Of a stretch of DNA of 64,000 nt, positions 10,301 through 18,420 are shown in pieces; positions within the stretch are counted from its first letter, which is position 1; every line of letters starts with the position of its first letter. The notes under the pieces are model-generated. The model was given only the letters and a program-made list of their open reading frames with translations. It was not told the DNA's origin and searched no databases. This stretch comes from CAWELS01 sp964468205 (GTDB lineage: Bacteria > Acidobacteriota > Terriglobia > Bryobacterales > Bryobacteraceae): assembly GCA_964468205.1 (NCBI GenBank), contig CAYXVG010000002.1, positions 62,001 to 126,000 on the forward strand, read 5' to 3'. Position numbers and translations under genes: made by a program.

Positions 10301-10640
10301 CCAGGTAAAGGACGAAGTGATCAAGATCGGCGGCGTCGGGCCGGGCGCGAAATTCTACGATCCGGACGCGTTTGCGCCGGTCACCGGGCAGCGTTTCGGC
10401 TCGTCGGGACGCAACATCCTGAGCGGGCCGAACTGGACCAACCTCGACATGAGCATCTTCCGGAACTTCCGCTTCAGCGAGCGTTACGCGCTCGAGTTCC
10501 GGGCCGAGGCCTTCAACGTCAGCAACACGCCGCACTTTAACAATCCGGCCAGCAACGCGTCTAATAGCAACTTCATGGAGATCAGCAGCGCTCAAAGCGA
10601 TGAACGGCAGTTCCGTTTCGGCCTGCGCTTCAGCTTCTAG
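7311..10640 (+). CDS. TonB-dependent receptor with carboxypeptidase-regulatory domain (1)
   Basis: 1109 residues. After a signal peptide (cleavage near SSLRA-QV) comes a carboxypeptidase-regulatory-like beta sandwich (GSIVGVVSDPSSAVVPAAQV, to about residue 110). A plug domain with DRNN-type and VEVTANN elements follows, then a long 22-strand-type barrel ending in the C-terminal Phe (RFGLRFSF) expected for BAM-inserted proteins. Such Oar-like receptors are greatly expanded in Acidobacteria and import glycans or other large ligands through the outer membrane. The ATG at 7311 has a strong AAGGAGG; an upstream in-frame reading lacks a signal. A rho-independent terminator follows. The ligand cannot be read from the sequence, but the glycan-related neighbours are suggestive. 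Confidence 0.92.
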   Translation: MLHGFRVFSLGLLLALSFTAISSLRAQVLNGSIVGVVSDPSSAVVPAAQVSVASESIGVNRSVTTDEGGRYSLVNLQPGTYELTVEAAGFRPASRTGVEVTANNVSRLDVELEVGAVTEVVSVSAAAAQLQTDKSDTRSELTKTAMTNLPLANYRNYQSLVNLVPGATPAAFQNSPVDSPARALTTNINGTNRNNNNTRVDGATNVYIWLPHHTAYVPPVETIESVNVTTSAFDAEQGMAGGSAVTVVSKSGTNEFHGVASWYHDDESLRARNFFLRTDKPDSSNDIFTGTIGGPIVKDKLFFFFGYERFMERAGKSGNFGVPTTDMRAGDFSGFSTTIYDPLTGNADGTDRSPFPGNRIPNERHSRVILGIQEMIPEPNLPGHLNNFAVSDQQKMDRDNFDVKINWNPAPNHNFFGKYSRMQAIVNGVMAFGEAGGPELGAPGTGDTDVNVITFGDTWTISPNLLWDATFGFTKFDQTVLGPDHGVNWGTEVWDIPGANGPTGGFGVEQVLDQCPDPDGLCYTGQAEIRAYQHNWGNDNGWQPMWRNDRSWTFTSNMSWIKGAHELRFGFDTVKHHLNHWQPEVNEGPRGLIRFDGDPTALRGGASPNQLNQYASALLGLVNDYQKAEQFFLMTAREWQFGLYARDRWQVTPKLTLNLGLRWEYYPLMSRDGRGLERWDPSTNMVLLGGLGATPDDAGITVSKALFAPRIGIAYRATTNTVIRTGYGITYDPLPFARPLRGLYPASLGGAWNSDSFQWVNTVDEGFPAEIERPDVSAGQIPLPANISMGPRSPWGGELNRGYIQSWNFTIERRLPADFVTSVAYVGNQTTHQLADRDINAGFPGSGNSGRPLASNLGRRIGTAMWDGWLSANYHSLQVAINKQMSNGLFLKGAYTFSKAINMTDEDGWASVGRNWEPEIGWNRGPAGYDRKHMFVMGFLYELPFGPGKPFATSGAGSWILRDWQFNGTFSHYTGRPFTVTASGASVNAPSNTQTADQVKDEVIKIGGVGPGAKFYDPDAFAPVTGQRFGSSGRNILSGPNWTNLDMSIFRNFRFSERYALEFRAEAFNVSNTPHFNNPASNASNSNFMEISSAQSDERQFRFGLRFSF

Positions 10641-10666
10641 CCACAACCTCAACCAACTTCGACCTC

Positions 10667-10697
10667 GGCCGCTCCCTTAACGGGGGCGGCCCTTTTT
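10667..10697 (+). terminator. Rho-independent terminator after receptor 1
   Basis: A ten-pair stem, 10667-10676 with 10682-10691, has one G-U pair and a five-base loop, followed by a five-T run at 10693-10697. It lies 26 nt after the receptor stop and before the convergent BNR gene. Confidence 0.9.
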
Positions 10698-10789
10698 CTT
10701 GCTGGCCGGCTTCCAGGCGCCTTCGACGCGAGGCCTCGCCCGCCGGCCCGGCGCCGGCGCATCCGCACCGGCTACGGACAGCCGTGATT

Positions 10790-11869
10790 CTAATAAGAAA
10801 CGCTCGCGAGGAAGATGTCCGCACCGGTGGAGTGCTCGGCGTGGGCGCTGTCGCGGTGAGGCGGATCGCTCGGCGCGACATCCATCGTGTGCTCATGAGA
10901 CGAGTAGTAGGACACGAGCGCTCGGTCCGGAGCCGTGTCGAGCCACGTAGCATAAGAGGTGTCGCCGCCGCTCGGTAAGCGGGTGACCGATACCGGCCGG
11001 GCGCCATCGGCCATCCAGAAGATCTCCGTGCGCAGGTTGCGCCGTCCCGGGGGGTCCCATTGGCGGGTGATCAAAACACAGCCTCCGTCGAGCCGCTTAA
11101 TCATCGGCCCGCCGATATGGGTGGGGAAGTGCTCGACCGGTTCGAAGCTGTCGTACGGCGGCTCCGCCTGGCACACATAGGCGGTATGGCCCGGGCTGTT
11201 GTTGCGAACAAATGCCCATAGCGAGCCGTCCGCGGCAAAGTCCAGATAGGTTTCGCCGCCTGGCAACGGGAACTCCGCCGCTTTCTCCCAGCGCAGGCCG
11301 TCGGCCGACCGCAGCAGCAGAACGTGGTACGACGCGCGCCGGCGGCGGTAGGCCGTACCGTAGATCCACTCGCCGTGGGCAGCGGCGTGCCACAACCAGT
11401 AGCCATCCGGAACGCCCTCGAGGATGCGCGGCTCGCCGAATTCCGCGCCGTCGTGTGACACCAGCGCCATCGAAGTCCGGTGCTGCAGATCGGTCTCCGG
11501 ACGGGCGGCAAAGTAAACGAAGAGCTTGCCCCGGAAGACGGCCAGCTTCGGGTCGCGCAGGTCCTCGCCGTTTCGCGACGCTGTGTGCGCGACCGTCCAG
11601 CGGTCGGCCGCCGGCGACGCGATCACCCGCACCGCGCCGTCCAGGGAAAGATGGTTCGCCGCGCTCCGGAAGGCGATGAAGTAGCGGTCTTCGAAACGGA
11701 CGAGCCCGGTGAAAGCATTATGCTTCCCGTCGGAGAAGATCTTGCGGACGCGCAGGACGCGCAGTTCGGCGCCCCCGGAATAGGAAAGGGAGGAGCCCGC
11801 GAGGGATCCTCCCAAGATCGCCAGCCGGGAAAAGTCCCGCCGGCGCAGAACCGGTCTTGCCGTCATCAT
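10790..11869 (-). CDS. Sialidase/BNR-repeat family glycosidase-like protein, Tat-exported
   Basis: 359 residues with a twin-arginine signal (RRRDFSRLAI at residues 9-18, then a small-residue h-region). The body is an all-beta propeller-like sequence. Motifs include FIAFRSA, NGEDLRDPKLAVF, SHDGAEF, SADGLRWEKAAEFP and ITRQWDPPGRRN, typical of BNR/Asp-box sialidase-like proteins. The arginines and D/E residues expected of a GH33 catalytic triad are plausible but not certain. It overlaps the stop of the upstream Gfo/Idh gene by one base (TGATG), so the two form an operon. Probable periplasmic sugar hydrolase or sugar-binding propeller serving the flanking receptors. Confidence 0.65.
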   Translation of the reverse strand: MMTARPVLRRRDFSRLAILGGSLAGSSLSYSGGAELRVLRVRKIFSDGKHNAFTGLVRFEDRYFIAFRSAANHLSLDGAVRVIASPAADRWTVAHTASRNGEDLRDPKLAVFRGKLFVYFAARPETDLQHRTSMALVSHDGAEFGEPRILEGVPDGYWLWHAAAHGEWIYGTAYRRRRASYHVLLLRSADGLRWEKAAEFPLPGGETYLDFAADGSLWAFVRNNSPGHTAYVCQAEPPYDSFEPVEHFPTHIGGPMIKRLDGGCVLITRQWDPPGRRNLRTEIFWMADGARPVSVTRLPSGGDTSYATWLDTAPDRALVSYYSSHEHTMDVAPSDPPHRDSAHAEHSTGADIFLASVSY

Positions 11870-13218
11870 CAGACGAACTTATACTGTCCAGGTACCGGCA
11901 GCGGCTGGTTGTTGAAGTTGGCCGACTCGCTAATATTCTCCGGCGTCAGATCCAGCTTCGACATCATGACGTCGTTCCAGGTGATCTCCTGCCCGGAGTA
12001 AGCGGACTCCCGGCCCATGATGCAGGTCATCGTGCTTTCGGCCACATCCATGGCGTGATTGATGCGCGGCCCGTCGCCGCGAATCGAGTCCATCAGGGCG
12101 ATATGCTCCTGCATGTACGGGTCGTTGTAGTCTTTCTGCGGTCCCATGTCTTGGGCGTTGCTGCTGCCCTTGCTGCCGACAATCCACTCGCTCACATTGC
12201 GGTAGATCTGCTGATCGCGCGGGTACTGCCGGCAGTGGCTGTGCATGATCACGCCGTTCGGGTAGACGAACTCCGTGACGATGTGATCGTAGATGTTGCC
12301 GTAGATCTCTTCCCGGGGCCGCCAGGCGCAGCCGCCGCTCGCCCGCGCCGCCACCGGGTGCATGCCCATCACCCAGTTGCAGACGTCGATATTGTGCAGA
12401 TGCTGTTCGACGATCTGGTCGCCGCAGATCCAGACGTGCGAGTACCAGGCACGGTGCTGCCACTCGTAGTCGTTCCATTTCGGATCGCGAGACTTCTGTT
12501 GGATCACCGGCGTCCCCACCCAGTACGCGTAACAGGCGTTGACGTCGCCGATGGCGCCGGCGTGGATCTTTTCTACCGTCTCGACGTACGGTTTCTGGAA
12601 TCGCCGCTGCGCGCCCGTAACCACCGTCAGCCCTTTCTGCTCGGACAGGCGGGCCGCCTTCATAAATCGCTTCACACCGACGGGATCGGTGCCGAAAGGC
12701 TTCTCGCAAAAAACGTGCTTGCCGGCGTTAACGGCAGCCTCGAAATGCAGCGGTCTATAGCCGGGAGGCGTGGCGAGCATGACGATGTCGACGCCGCTGT
12801 CCACCACCTTCTGAAAAGCGTCTTGCCCGATAAACCGGGCCGTGGGCTCCACCTTGATGTTGTCGACAATATTGGTCCGGACCTCTTCCTGCGTCAAACG
12901 GTGCGGCTTGCCGTCGCGCATCACCTCTCCACCCACATAGCGGGCAAAGCGGATGTCGCCTTCGCGGAGCCGCCGCAGCGAACGTTCGAGCTTGTCCTCG
13001 AAGATATCGGCCATCGAAATCAGCTCGACGTTCTCGTTGCCGGCGAGCATATCCATCACCGACTGCGTCCCTCGGCCCCCGCACCCGATCAGGCCGGCCT
13101 TCAGCTTCTCTTTTCCAGCACCCCGCACCAGATGCGGCTTGACGATGGTAAAGGCCGCGGCGCCGGCCGCGGCGGATTTGTTGAGAAACGATCTTCTCGA
13201 AAAATCTTCTTGTGGCAT
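11869..13218 (-). CDS. Gfo/Idh/MocA family oxidoreductase, Tat-exported (1)
   Basis: 449 residues. A Tat signal (SRRSFLNKSAAAGAAAF) precedes a Rossmann fold with the NAD(P) loop GLIGCGGRGTQ (about residues 43-53), the CEKPFG motif and the long C-terminal GFO/IDH/MocA sheet domain. Members act on sugars or inositols with tightly bound NAD(P); the exported subgroup is typical of Acidobacteria and Planctomycetes. It is the first gene of a two-gene operon with the BNR protein and is divergent from receptor 2. A TATGAT box and GGGAG lie upstream of the ATG on the minus strand. The substrate is unknown. Confidence 0.9.
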   Translation of the reverse strand: MPQEDFSRRSFLNKSAAAGAAAFTIVKPHLVRGAGKEKLKAGLIGCGGRGTQSVMDMLAGNENVELISMADIFEDKLERSLRRLREGDIRFARYVGGEVMRDGKPHRLTQEEVRTNIVDNIKVEPTARFIGQDAFQKVVDSGVDIVMLATPPGYRPLHFEAAVNAGKHVFCEKPFGTDPVGVKRFMKAARLSEQKGLTVVTGAQRRFQKPYVETVEKIHAGAIGDVNACYAYWVGTPVIQQKSRDPKWNDYEWQHRAWYSHVWICGDQIVEQHLHNIDVCNWVMGMHPVAARASGGCAWRPREEIYGNIYDHIVTEFVYPNGVIMHSHCRQYPRDQQIYRNVSEWIVGSKGSSNAQDMGPQKDYNDPYMQEHIALMDSIRGDGPRINHAMDVAESTMTCIMGRESAYSGQEITWNDVMMSKLDLTPENISESANFNNQPLPVPGQYKFV

Positions 13219-13328
13219 TAGAACTCCCGCAGGACATCATATCGAACCGCGGCGGAAAAGCGAAAACCCGGCTCCTGTTCGCCCTCTTCGCAACTCTCTT
13301 CGACGCCGGAGCAGAAGGCGCGCAAAAT

Positions 13329-13341
13329 AGTAAAGTTTACT
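13329..13341. promoter_or_regulatory. Odd palindrome in the divergent Gfo/Idh-receptor 2 intergenic region
   Basis: AGTAAA-G-TTTACT is a perfect 13-bp palindrome around one base, followed by another TTTAC, in an AT-rich island of the 324-bp region 13219-13542. It is a possible operator shared by the divergent oxidoreductase operon and receptor 2. The rest of the region holds AAGGGAG ahead of the receptor start and no further gene. Confidence 0.4.
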
Positions 13342-13542
13342 TTACATTTGTTGCAATCTTCTGTACCTGCATTTAGAGTTAGGCTGTACCGGTAAACTGG
13401 CGGGTGGTCAATGTGAGGAGATCGCCTGGCCGGCCGCCGGCAGAAAACCGCCTGGATGTTCCACCGGGGGAATCGGGCGGGGCAAAGCATGACCGAGCAG
13501 CTGCCGCCGAACCGGTTAATCCGAACAAGGGAGTTACAACCA

Positions 13543-16500
13543 ATGAGGAATCTGCCGGCGTGGTCCATCGTTTTCTTGGTGGCCGCCACATTGCTATTTC
13601 TACCATCCGCCGCTACCGCTCAGACCGCACAGGGCCGCATTACGGGCACTGTATCGGACTCGAGCTCAGCGGTGATACCAGGGGTCGAAGTTATCGCGAC
13701 AAATGACGACACGGGAATCGTTACCCGCGCCCAAACGAACGAGGTGGGCTTGTTTGTCCTTCCGTTCCTTCAGGTGGGCACGTATACCATCACGGCGACG
13801 GCCGATGGGTTCAAACGATACGAGCGATCCGGGGTGACGATCGAAACGTCGCAGGTCTTGGAGCTGAACATCATGATGGAGTTGGGCGCCGTCTCCGAGA
13901 CCGTGACGGTGACCAGCGAATCACCGCTGCTCCAAACCTCCGATTCGACGGTCGGACAATTGATCAACCAACGCGCGGTGGAAGATATGCCGCTCGGCAA
14001 CCGGCGCGCGCTCGAGTTGGTGAAACTCTCCTCGAACGTCATTTTCGTTAACTACGCCGGCGACGCGAAGCCTCAGTTCGCGATGGCAGGCGGGCGCGGC
14101 TACAAGAGCACCTACGTGCTGGACGGCGGCAACATCCAGAATATCCGCATGGCTTCCCTGCAGGTGGACATCGATCCGCCGGTGGAGGTCATCAAGGAGT
14201 TCCGCGTTATTCAGAACGGGTACGCTGCCGAGTTTGGCGCTTCGGGCAGCGGCGTTCTGATCAGTACCACGAAATCCGGAACGAACGAGATCCATGGGAG
14301 CGCCTTCGAATACTTCCGCAACGACGCGCTTGACGCCGCCGGATTCTTCGCGCCTACACGGGGTACGGAGAAGATAAAAGCCCCTCTCCGCTACAACCTG
14401 TTTGGCGGCACGGTGGGCGGCCCGATCATTAAGAACAAGACCCACTTCTTCGCCGGCTATGAGGGAACCAGAAAGTCCGAAGGAAGCACGCAGATCCTGA
14501 CCGTCCCCACTACCGAACAGATGCGCGGCGACTTCAGCCAGACAACTGACAACGCCGGAAACCTGATCACGATCTACAATCCGTTCAGCACGCGCACCGA
14601 AGGTGGCAAGACCATTCGGGATCCATTCCCGGGCAACGTCATTCCCGGTGACGTGGTAGACCCGGTCTCCTCAGGACTGACGAAGTACTGGCCCGAAGTC
14701 AACCGTCCGGCCACTAACTTGTCCGGCGCGCAGAACTTCGCCGGCAACCGGGCGCGGAAGTTCAACCGCGACAATCTGACAGTCCGCCTCGATCACGCAT
14801 TTACTGACAGCAACCGCTTCTTTTTCCGGTACGTGTACAACAAAGATCCGTACTCCTGGACAACCAACTTCCCATTCGATGGGGCGGGCGACCAGCAGTA
14901 CCCGATCGCTCCGGACCGGTGGCAGCACTCCTACCTTTTCAAAGACACGTGGACAGTGTCGCCGAACCTGATCATGGACGTCGGTTACGCCTTCAGCAAC
15001 CGGACCTGGTTCGCAAACAGCGCCGGTCTCGGCAAGGGAGTAGTGGAAGATGTAGGCCTAAAGGGTGTTTCCCCTGAAGCGTTCCCCCGCATGACCGGCA
15101 CCGGCATGGTCAACCTCGGCCACAGCGGCGAGCGCGTCCAGAAACCGATTCAGCAGCACCAGGTGACGAATAGCTGGACGTGGGTTAAAGGGAACCACGT
15201 GGTGAAGTTCGGCGGCGAGATCCGAAAAGGCATCAACGTAGATATCAACCGGCCCATTATCAGTGGCCAGTATGCGTTCAACCGGAACGGCACCGGCGTT
15301 CCCGGCGACAGCAGGACCGGATTCGCATTCGCGTCGTACATGCTCGGCTGGGTCAACGGTTTCTCGCTCCGCGAGACCGAGGAACTCGATCGATACAGTT
15401 GGTATTACGCCTGGTATGTGCAAGACGACTGGAAAGTCACCCGGAACCTCACCCTCAATCTCGGACTGCGGTGGGAGACGGACACGCCGGTCACCGACCG
15501 GAACAACCGCTCCAACAGCTTCGACCGATTTGCGATCAATCCCGTTTCCGGCACTCCCGGCGTGGTGAAGTTCGCCGGCGTGAACGGTTGGGACGAGTCG
15601 CCGTACCGGCCGGACTGGAATAACTTCGGCCCGCGGTTCGGCTTCGCCTGGAAGCCGGGCGGTTCGGAGAACACGGTGGTTCGGGGCGGTTATGGCATCT
15701 TCTATGAAGGTCCATCGACTTCGGCCAACGCGGCCACCCTCGGCTTTGAAATCTCGGGAGCAGCAGCATCTCCTGACAACGGCATCACCCCGGCCTTCCT
15801 ACTCCAGGACGGCCCTGAGGTGGACACCAGCAAGCCCGTCCTGGACGATTCGTTCGGTGCGGTTCCAGTCGGAAGTAAAGCGAACACTAACGTCTCGTTC
15901 TACGAGCAGAACCGCCGCACGGGCTACGCTCAACACGTCAACCTGGGCATCCAGCGGATGCTGCCGGACAACATGATGCTCGAAGTCAACTACACCGCCA
16001 ACCTCAGCCGGAAGCTTCCGAACGGAGGCCTGAATCATAACCAGGTTCCGCCGGAGTTGATGGGTCCGGGCAACGCTCAGGTGCGCCGCCCTTACCCGCA
16101 GTTCCTGAATGTCACCGTACTCTCCGCGGCACTCGCCCAAAACAACTATCACTCGGGGAATATCAAGCTGGAGAAACGCCTGTCTGCTGGTCTGGCGTTC
16201 CTCGCGGGCTACACCTGGGCACAGGCGATCGGCAACGCCGACAACGTGCAGGGCAGTCTCGGCGACGACCAGATCTGGCAGGATTTCTACAACCGCCAGC
16301 TCGACCGCGGGCCGGATTCACTCGACATCCGCCATCGCTTCACCTGGAGCTCCACCTACGACCTGCCTTGGGGCAAGGGCCGGCGGTGGGTGCAGGACGG
16401 AATCCTGTCGCACATCATCGGCGGTTGGAAACTGGGCGCCATCGTCCAGATTCAGACCGGCGGTCCTTTCACCGTGACAATGAACTCGAACGGCACCAAT

Positions 16501-16863
16501 TCGTTCTCCGCTGGAGCGCAGCGCGCCAACGTGTTGAGCGACCCGAATCTTTCAACCAGCGAGCGCACCGTGCAACGCTGGTTTAACACCGAGGCTTTCG
16601 AGGCTCCGCCGGCGTACACGTTCGGAAACGCGGGCCGCGGTATCGTCCGGGCTGACGGCCGGCAAACGATCGACCTTTCCATCGGCAAGAACTTTCCGTT
16701 TGGAGAATCGCGCTTCGTGCAGTTCCGCGCCGACTTCTTCAACGCCCTCAACCATCCGGACTTCGCTCTGCCCGGCCGCAGCCTGGGCGGCGCCGGATAC
16801 GGCACCATCGGAAGCGCGACGCCAGCCCGCACCATGCAGCTTGGAGCGCGCATTCAGTTCTAA
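13543..16863 (+). CDS. TonB-dependent receptor with carboxypeptidase-regulatory domain (2)
   Basis: 1106 residues. The start at 13543 was chosen because it opens a clean signal peptide (VFLVAATLLFLPSAATAQ) and has AAGGGAG nearby; the reading upstream is not signal-like. The regulatory beta domain contains GRITGTVSDSSSAVIPGVEV. A plug and a barrel with VVRGGYGIFYEG and NLTLNLGLRWE follow, and the protein ends in Phe (GARIQF). It shares architecture and many short motifs with receptor 1 but is clearly a diverged paralogue. Likely outer-membrane importer of a glycan or glycopeptide, with the oxidoreductase/BNR operon divergently next to it. Confidence 0.92.
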   Translation: MRNLPAWSIVFLVAATLLFLPSAATAQTAQGRITGTVSDSSSAVIPGVEVIATNDDTGIVTRAQTNEVGLFVLPFLQVGTYTITATADGFKRYERSGVTIETSQVLELNIMMELGAVSETVTVTSESPLLQTSDSTVGQLINQRAVEDMPLGNRRALELVKLSSNVIFVNYAGDAKPQFAMAGGRGYKSTYVLDGGNIQNIRMASLQVDIDPPVEVIKEFRVIQNGYAAEFGASGSGVLISTTKSGTNEIHGSAFEYFRNDALDAAGFFAPTRGTEKIKAPLRYNLFGGTVGGPIIKNKTHFFAGYEGTRKSEGSTQILTVPTTEQMRGDFSQTTDNAGNLITIYNPFSTRTEGGKTIRDPFPGNVIPGDVVDPVSSGLTKYWPEVNRPATNLSGAQNFAGNRARKFNRDNLTVRLDHAFTDSNRFFFRYVYNKDPYSWTTNFPFDGAGDQQYPIAPDRWQHSYLFKDTWTVSPNLIMDVGYAFSNRTWFANSAGLGKGVVEDVGLKGVSPEAFPRMTGTGMVNLGHSGERVQKPIQQHQVTNSWTWVKGNHVVKFGGEIRKGINVDINRPIISGQYAFNRNGTGVPGDSRTGFAFASYMLGWVNGFSLRETEELDRYSWYYAWYVQDDWKVTRNLTLNLGLRWETDTPVTDRNNRSNSFDRFAINPVSGTPGVVKFAGVNGWDESPYRPDWNNFGPRFGFAWKPGGSENTVVRGGYGIFYEGPSTSANAATLGFEISGAAASPDNGITPAFLLQDGPEVDTSKPVLDDSFGAVPVGSKANTNVSFYEQNRRTGYAQHVNLGIQRMLPDNMMLEVNYTANLSRKLPNGGLNHNQVPPELMGPGNAQVRRPYPQFLNVTVLSAALAQNNYHSGNIKLEKRLSAGLAFLAGYTWAQAIGNADNVQGSLGDDQIWQDFYNRQLDRGPDSLDIRHRFTWSSTYDLPWGKGRRWVQDGILSHIIGGWKLGAIVQIQTGGPFTVTMNSNGTNSFSAGAQRANVLSDPNLSTSERTVQRWFNTEAFEAPPAYTFGNAGRGIVRADGRQTIDLSIGKNFPFGESRFVQFRADFFNALNHPDFALPGRSLGGAGYGTIGSATPARTMQLGARIQF

Positions 16864-16886
16864 CCGCTGGTCCAAACTCTGCATTT

Positions 16887-16916
16887 GGCGGGATCCTTCG
16901 GGATCCCGCCTTTTTT
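16887..16916 (+). terminator. Rho-independent terminator after receptor 2
   Basis: A perfect ten-pair stem, 16887-16896 with 16901-16910, has a UUCG tetraloop and a run of six T. It starts 23 nt after the receptor stop codon. Confidence 0.97.
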
Positions 16917-16965
16917 CGTCTGGGAGCGGAAGCGTATTGAGTCCGGAGAGAATCTCCAGCAGGCT

Positions 16966-17129
16966 GGCGCACGCGGCCCCCGCCCAAGAGGCCGCGTGCG
17001 CCGGCTTCCGCCAAGCTCAACCCGCGCGTCGCGGTCCCCACCGCGACGGCTTACCGGGGAGCAGACGGCGGATGCCTGCCTGCTGGCGACGCCTTCCGGC
17101 GTCTGTAAGGCCGCCACCACTAGCGGCCT
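16966..17129. repeat. Cluster of four perfect inverted repeats, possible structured RNA
   Basis: Four consecutive perfect hairpins occur in 164 bp: 13 bp (16966-16978 with 16990-17002, loop 11), 9 bp (17027-17035 with 17040-17048, loop CCCC), 6 bp (17088-17093 with 17098-17103, loop TTCC) and 7 bp (17108-17114 with 17123-17129, loop 8). No coding region fits here. The cluster could be a small structured RNA, a REP-like element or the scar of an insertion. Strand is unknown. The bases from 17130 to 17321 show only one weaker hairpin at about 17189-17205. Confidence 0.6.
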
Positions 17130-17321
17130 GAGTTGCTCCCATGGTACTGGACGCATACCGGCACTCCGGGGTCGCCAACAGGTCAACTTGTTGATTCGAC
17201 AAGCGAAAAAAAATCTGAAATGGTTGTGAATCTAAACTGGCCAAAGCCCTGAGGGGCGGGGTGGGGTTCTTTTTCAGCGTGGAATCTGATAGATAGAAGC
17301 GAAGGCGGAGCCCGGAGCCGT

Positions 17322-17640
17322 GTGCCTTTGGCGGGTAGCGGCTTCGGGGCGTGCTTCGCACCCGTGATTGTCTTTATCCCATGTTCGTTGCTGGGATGCA
17401 AGCCGGGCGAGTATGATGCCGAGTGGCTGCCGCGGCAGTGTCCGGGGTGCGGGCAGCAGGTGGTGGCCGGCCGGGCGGCGGTTGTGACCGGCGCATGACA
17501 GGACACACGACCGGATTCAGGTACGGCGGGGGCTTTGCCGAAGCTGCCCGCGCACCTTGACCATACTGCCGTGCTGTTGCGTACCGGGGGGACACTCCAC
17601 GCTGGCGCGCGGCCTGGACGGCGGCCCCCGCCGGCCAGTA
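17322..17640 (+). pseudogene. Transposase-associated zinc-ribbon protein fragment (DUF6431-like), broken
   Basis: A GTG at 17322 opens 58 codons ending at 17498, with VIVFIPCSLLG, EYDAEWLPRQCPGCG and a zinc-ribbon cysteine pair. The homologous continuation is in the next frame from about 17494 (AHDRTHDRIQVRRGLCRSC, then RTLTILP). A frameshift and an in-frame stop therefore separate the two halves. The pattern matches the N-terminal DNA-binding part of the DUF6431 proteins that accompany insertion elements in Acidobacteria; this match is from memory. No catalytic part remains. Nothing recognisable lies between 17641 and 17799. Confidence 0.55.
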
Positions 17641-17799
17641 AGATCCTTAGAACAGAGCGATGGGGCCAACCATGGGTCCGGCATCGATCGCGATGCCACA
17701 ACGGGGGAAAGGACGGAAACACAAAATCCCTGACACTACCCAAGCCGGGCAAGGCAGCCCACCGTGGCATTGAGTCTGTCACTTCGAACAATTCGTCTA

Positions 17800-18420
17800 C
17801 TATTGGCTTGGGCGCCGACAGTTGTCCAGGATTGACTTCATCTTCTTTCTGAAGTTCACTAAGATATCTGAATCCCAGTCATTATCCTGCAGTTCGTTCA
17901 CGTAATGGTCAATGGCCTTGCGCAGCTCATCAGCGAAAAGGCTCGCATTTATGGTGAGCCTGTCAGAATCGAACAGCAGACCCTTGAGCCAGATACGCCA
18001 GCCACCGGTTGTCTCCGCCTGGTGGAGGATTCCACAACGGACATTTGCGTAGAACGACTTCGAGTAGCCTCGGAACGGCGCGAATCCCTGTTCGCGGTCA
18101 AAGAAGTTACGGAATACCTGTTCGTGCGGTCTGCGGGTTTGTCTCCATCCGCGCCGGAAACACTCCAAGCTTTCGATGCAAAGACAACAGATAGCCATCA
18201 TGGTGAACCCGCTGCTCTTAACGGCCGGTCCACCGCATTGACTGCTTGAAGCGGTGCAAGGGTCGAGGTATCGCTCGGCAAATCGTCTCCGGACAAACTC
18301 TCCGAGGGCTTGCTGATTGCATTCTCCTTCGAGCACGAGGTATTGGGCGATGGTTGTGTCGTCAGCGAGGTGAACGGACTCCCAGTCAGGGGCGGCTGGG
18401 TTTCTTTTCAAGTCAGGCAT
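17800..18420 (-). CDS. HEPN-like protein of unknown function, coupled to a restriction-system remnant
   Basis: 206 residues, unknown family. The central segment VRCGILHQAET has Arg128 and His133 in the R-x4-H arrangement typical of HEPN RNases, preceded by helical sequence (FFDREQGFAPFRGYSKSFYAN) and followed by a predicted helical C-terminus. The ATG lies inside the end of the upstream HsdR/HsdS chimera (8-nt overlap), so the two are translationally coupled. Its former partner was probably a complete type I restriction system. It may be an accessory or toxin-like component now orphaned. Assignment to HEPN rests on one motif and secondary-structure impression only. Confidence 0.55.
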   Translation of the reverse strand: MPDLKRNPAAPDWESVHLADDTTIAQYLVLEGECNQQALGEFVRRRFAERYLDPCTASSSQCGGPAVKSSGFTMMAICCLCIESLECFRRGWRQTRRPHEQVFRNFFDREQGFAPFRGYSKSFYANVRCGILHQAETTGGWRIWLKGLLFDSDRLTINASLFADELRKAIDHYVNELQDNDWDSDILVNFRKKMKSILDNCRRPSQ

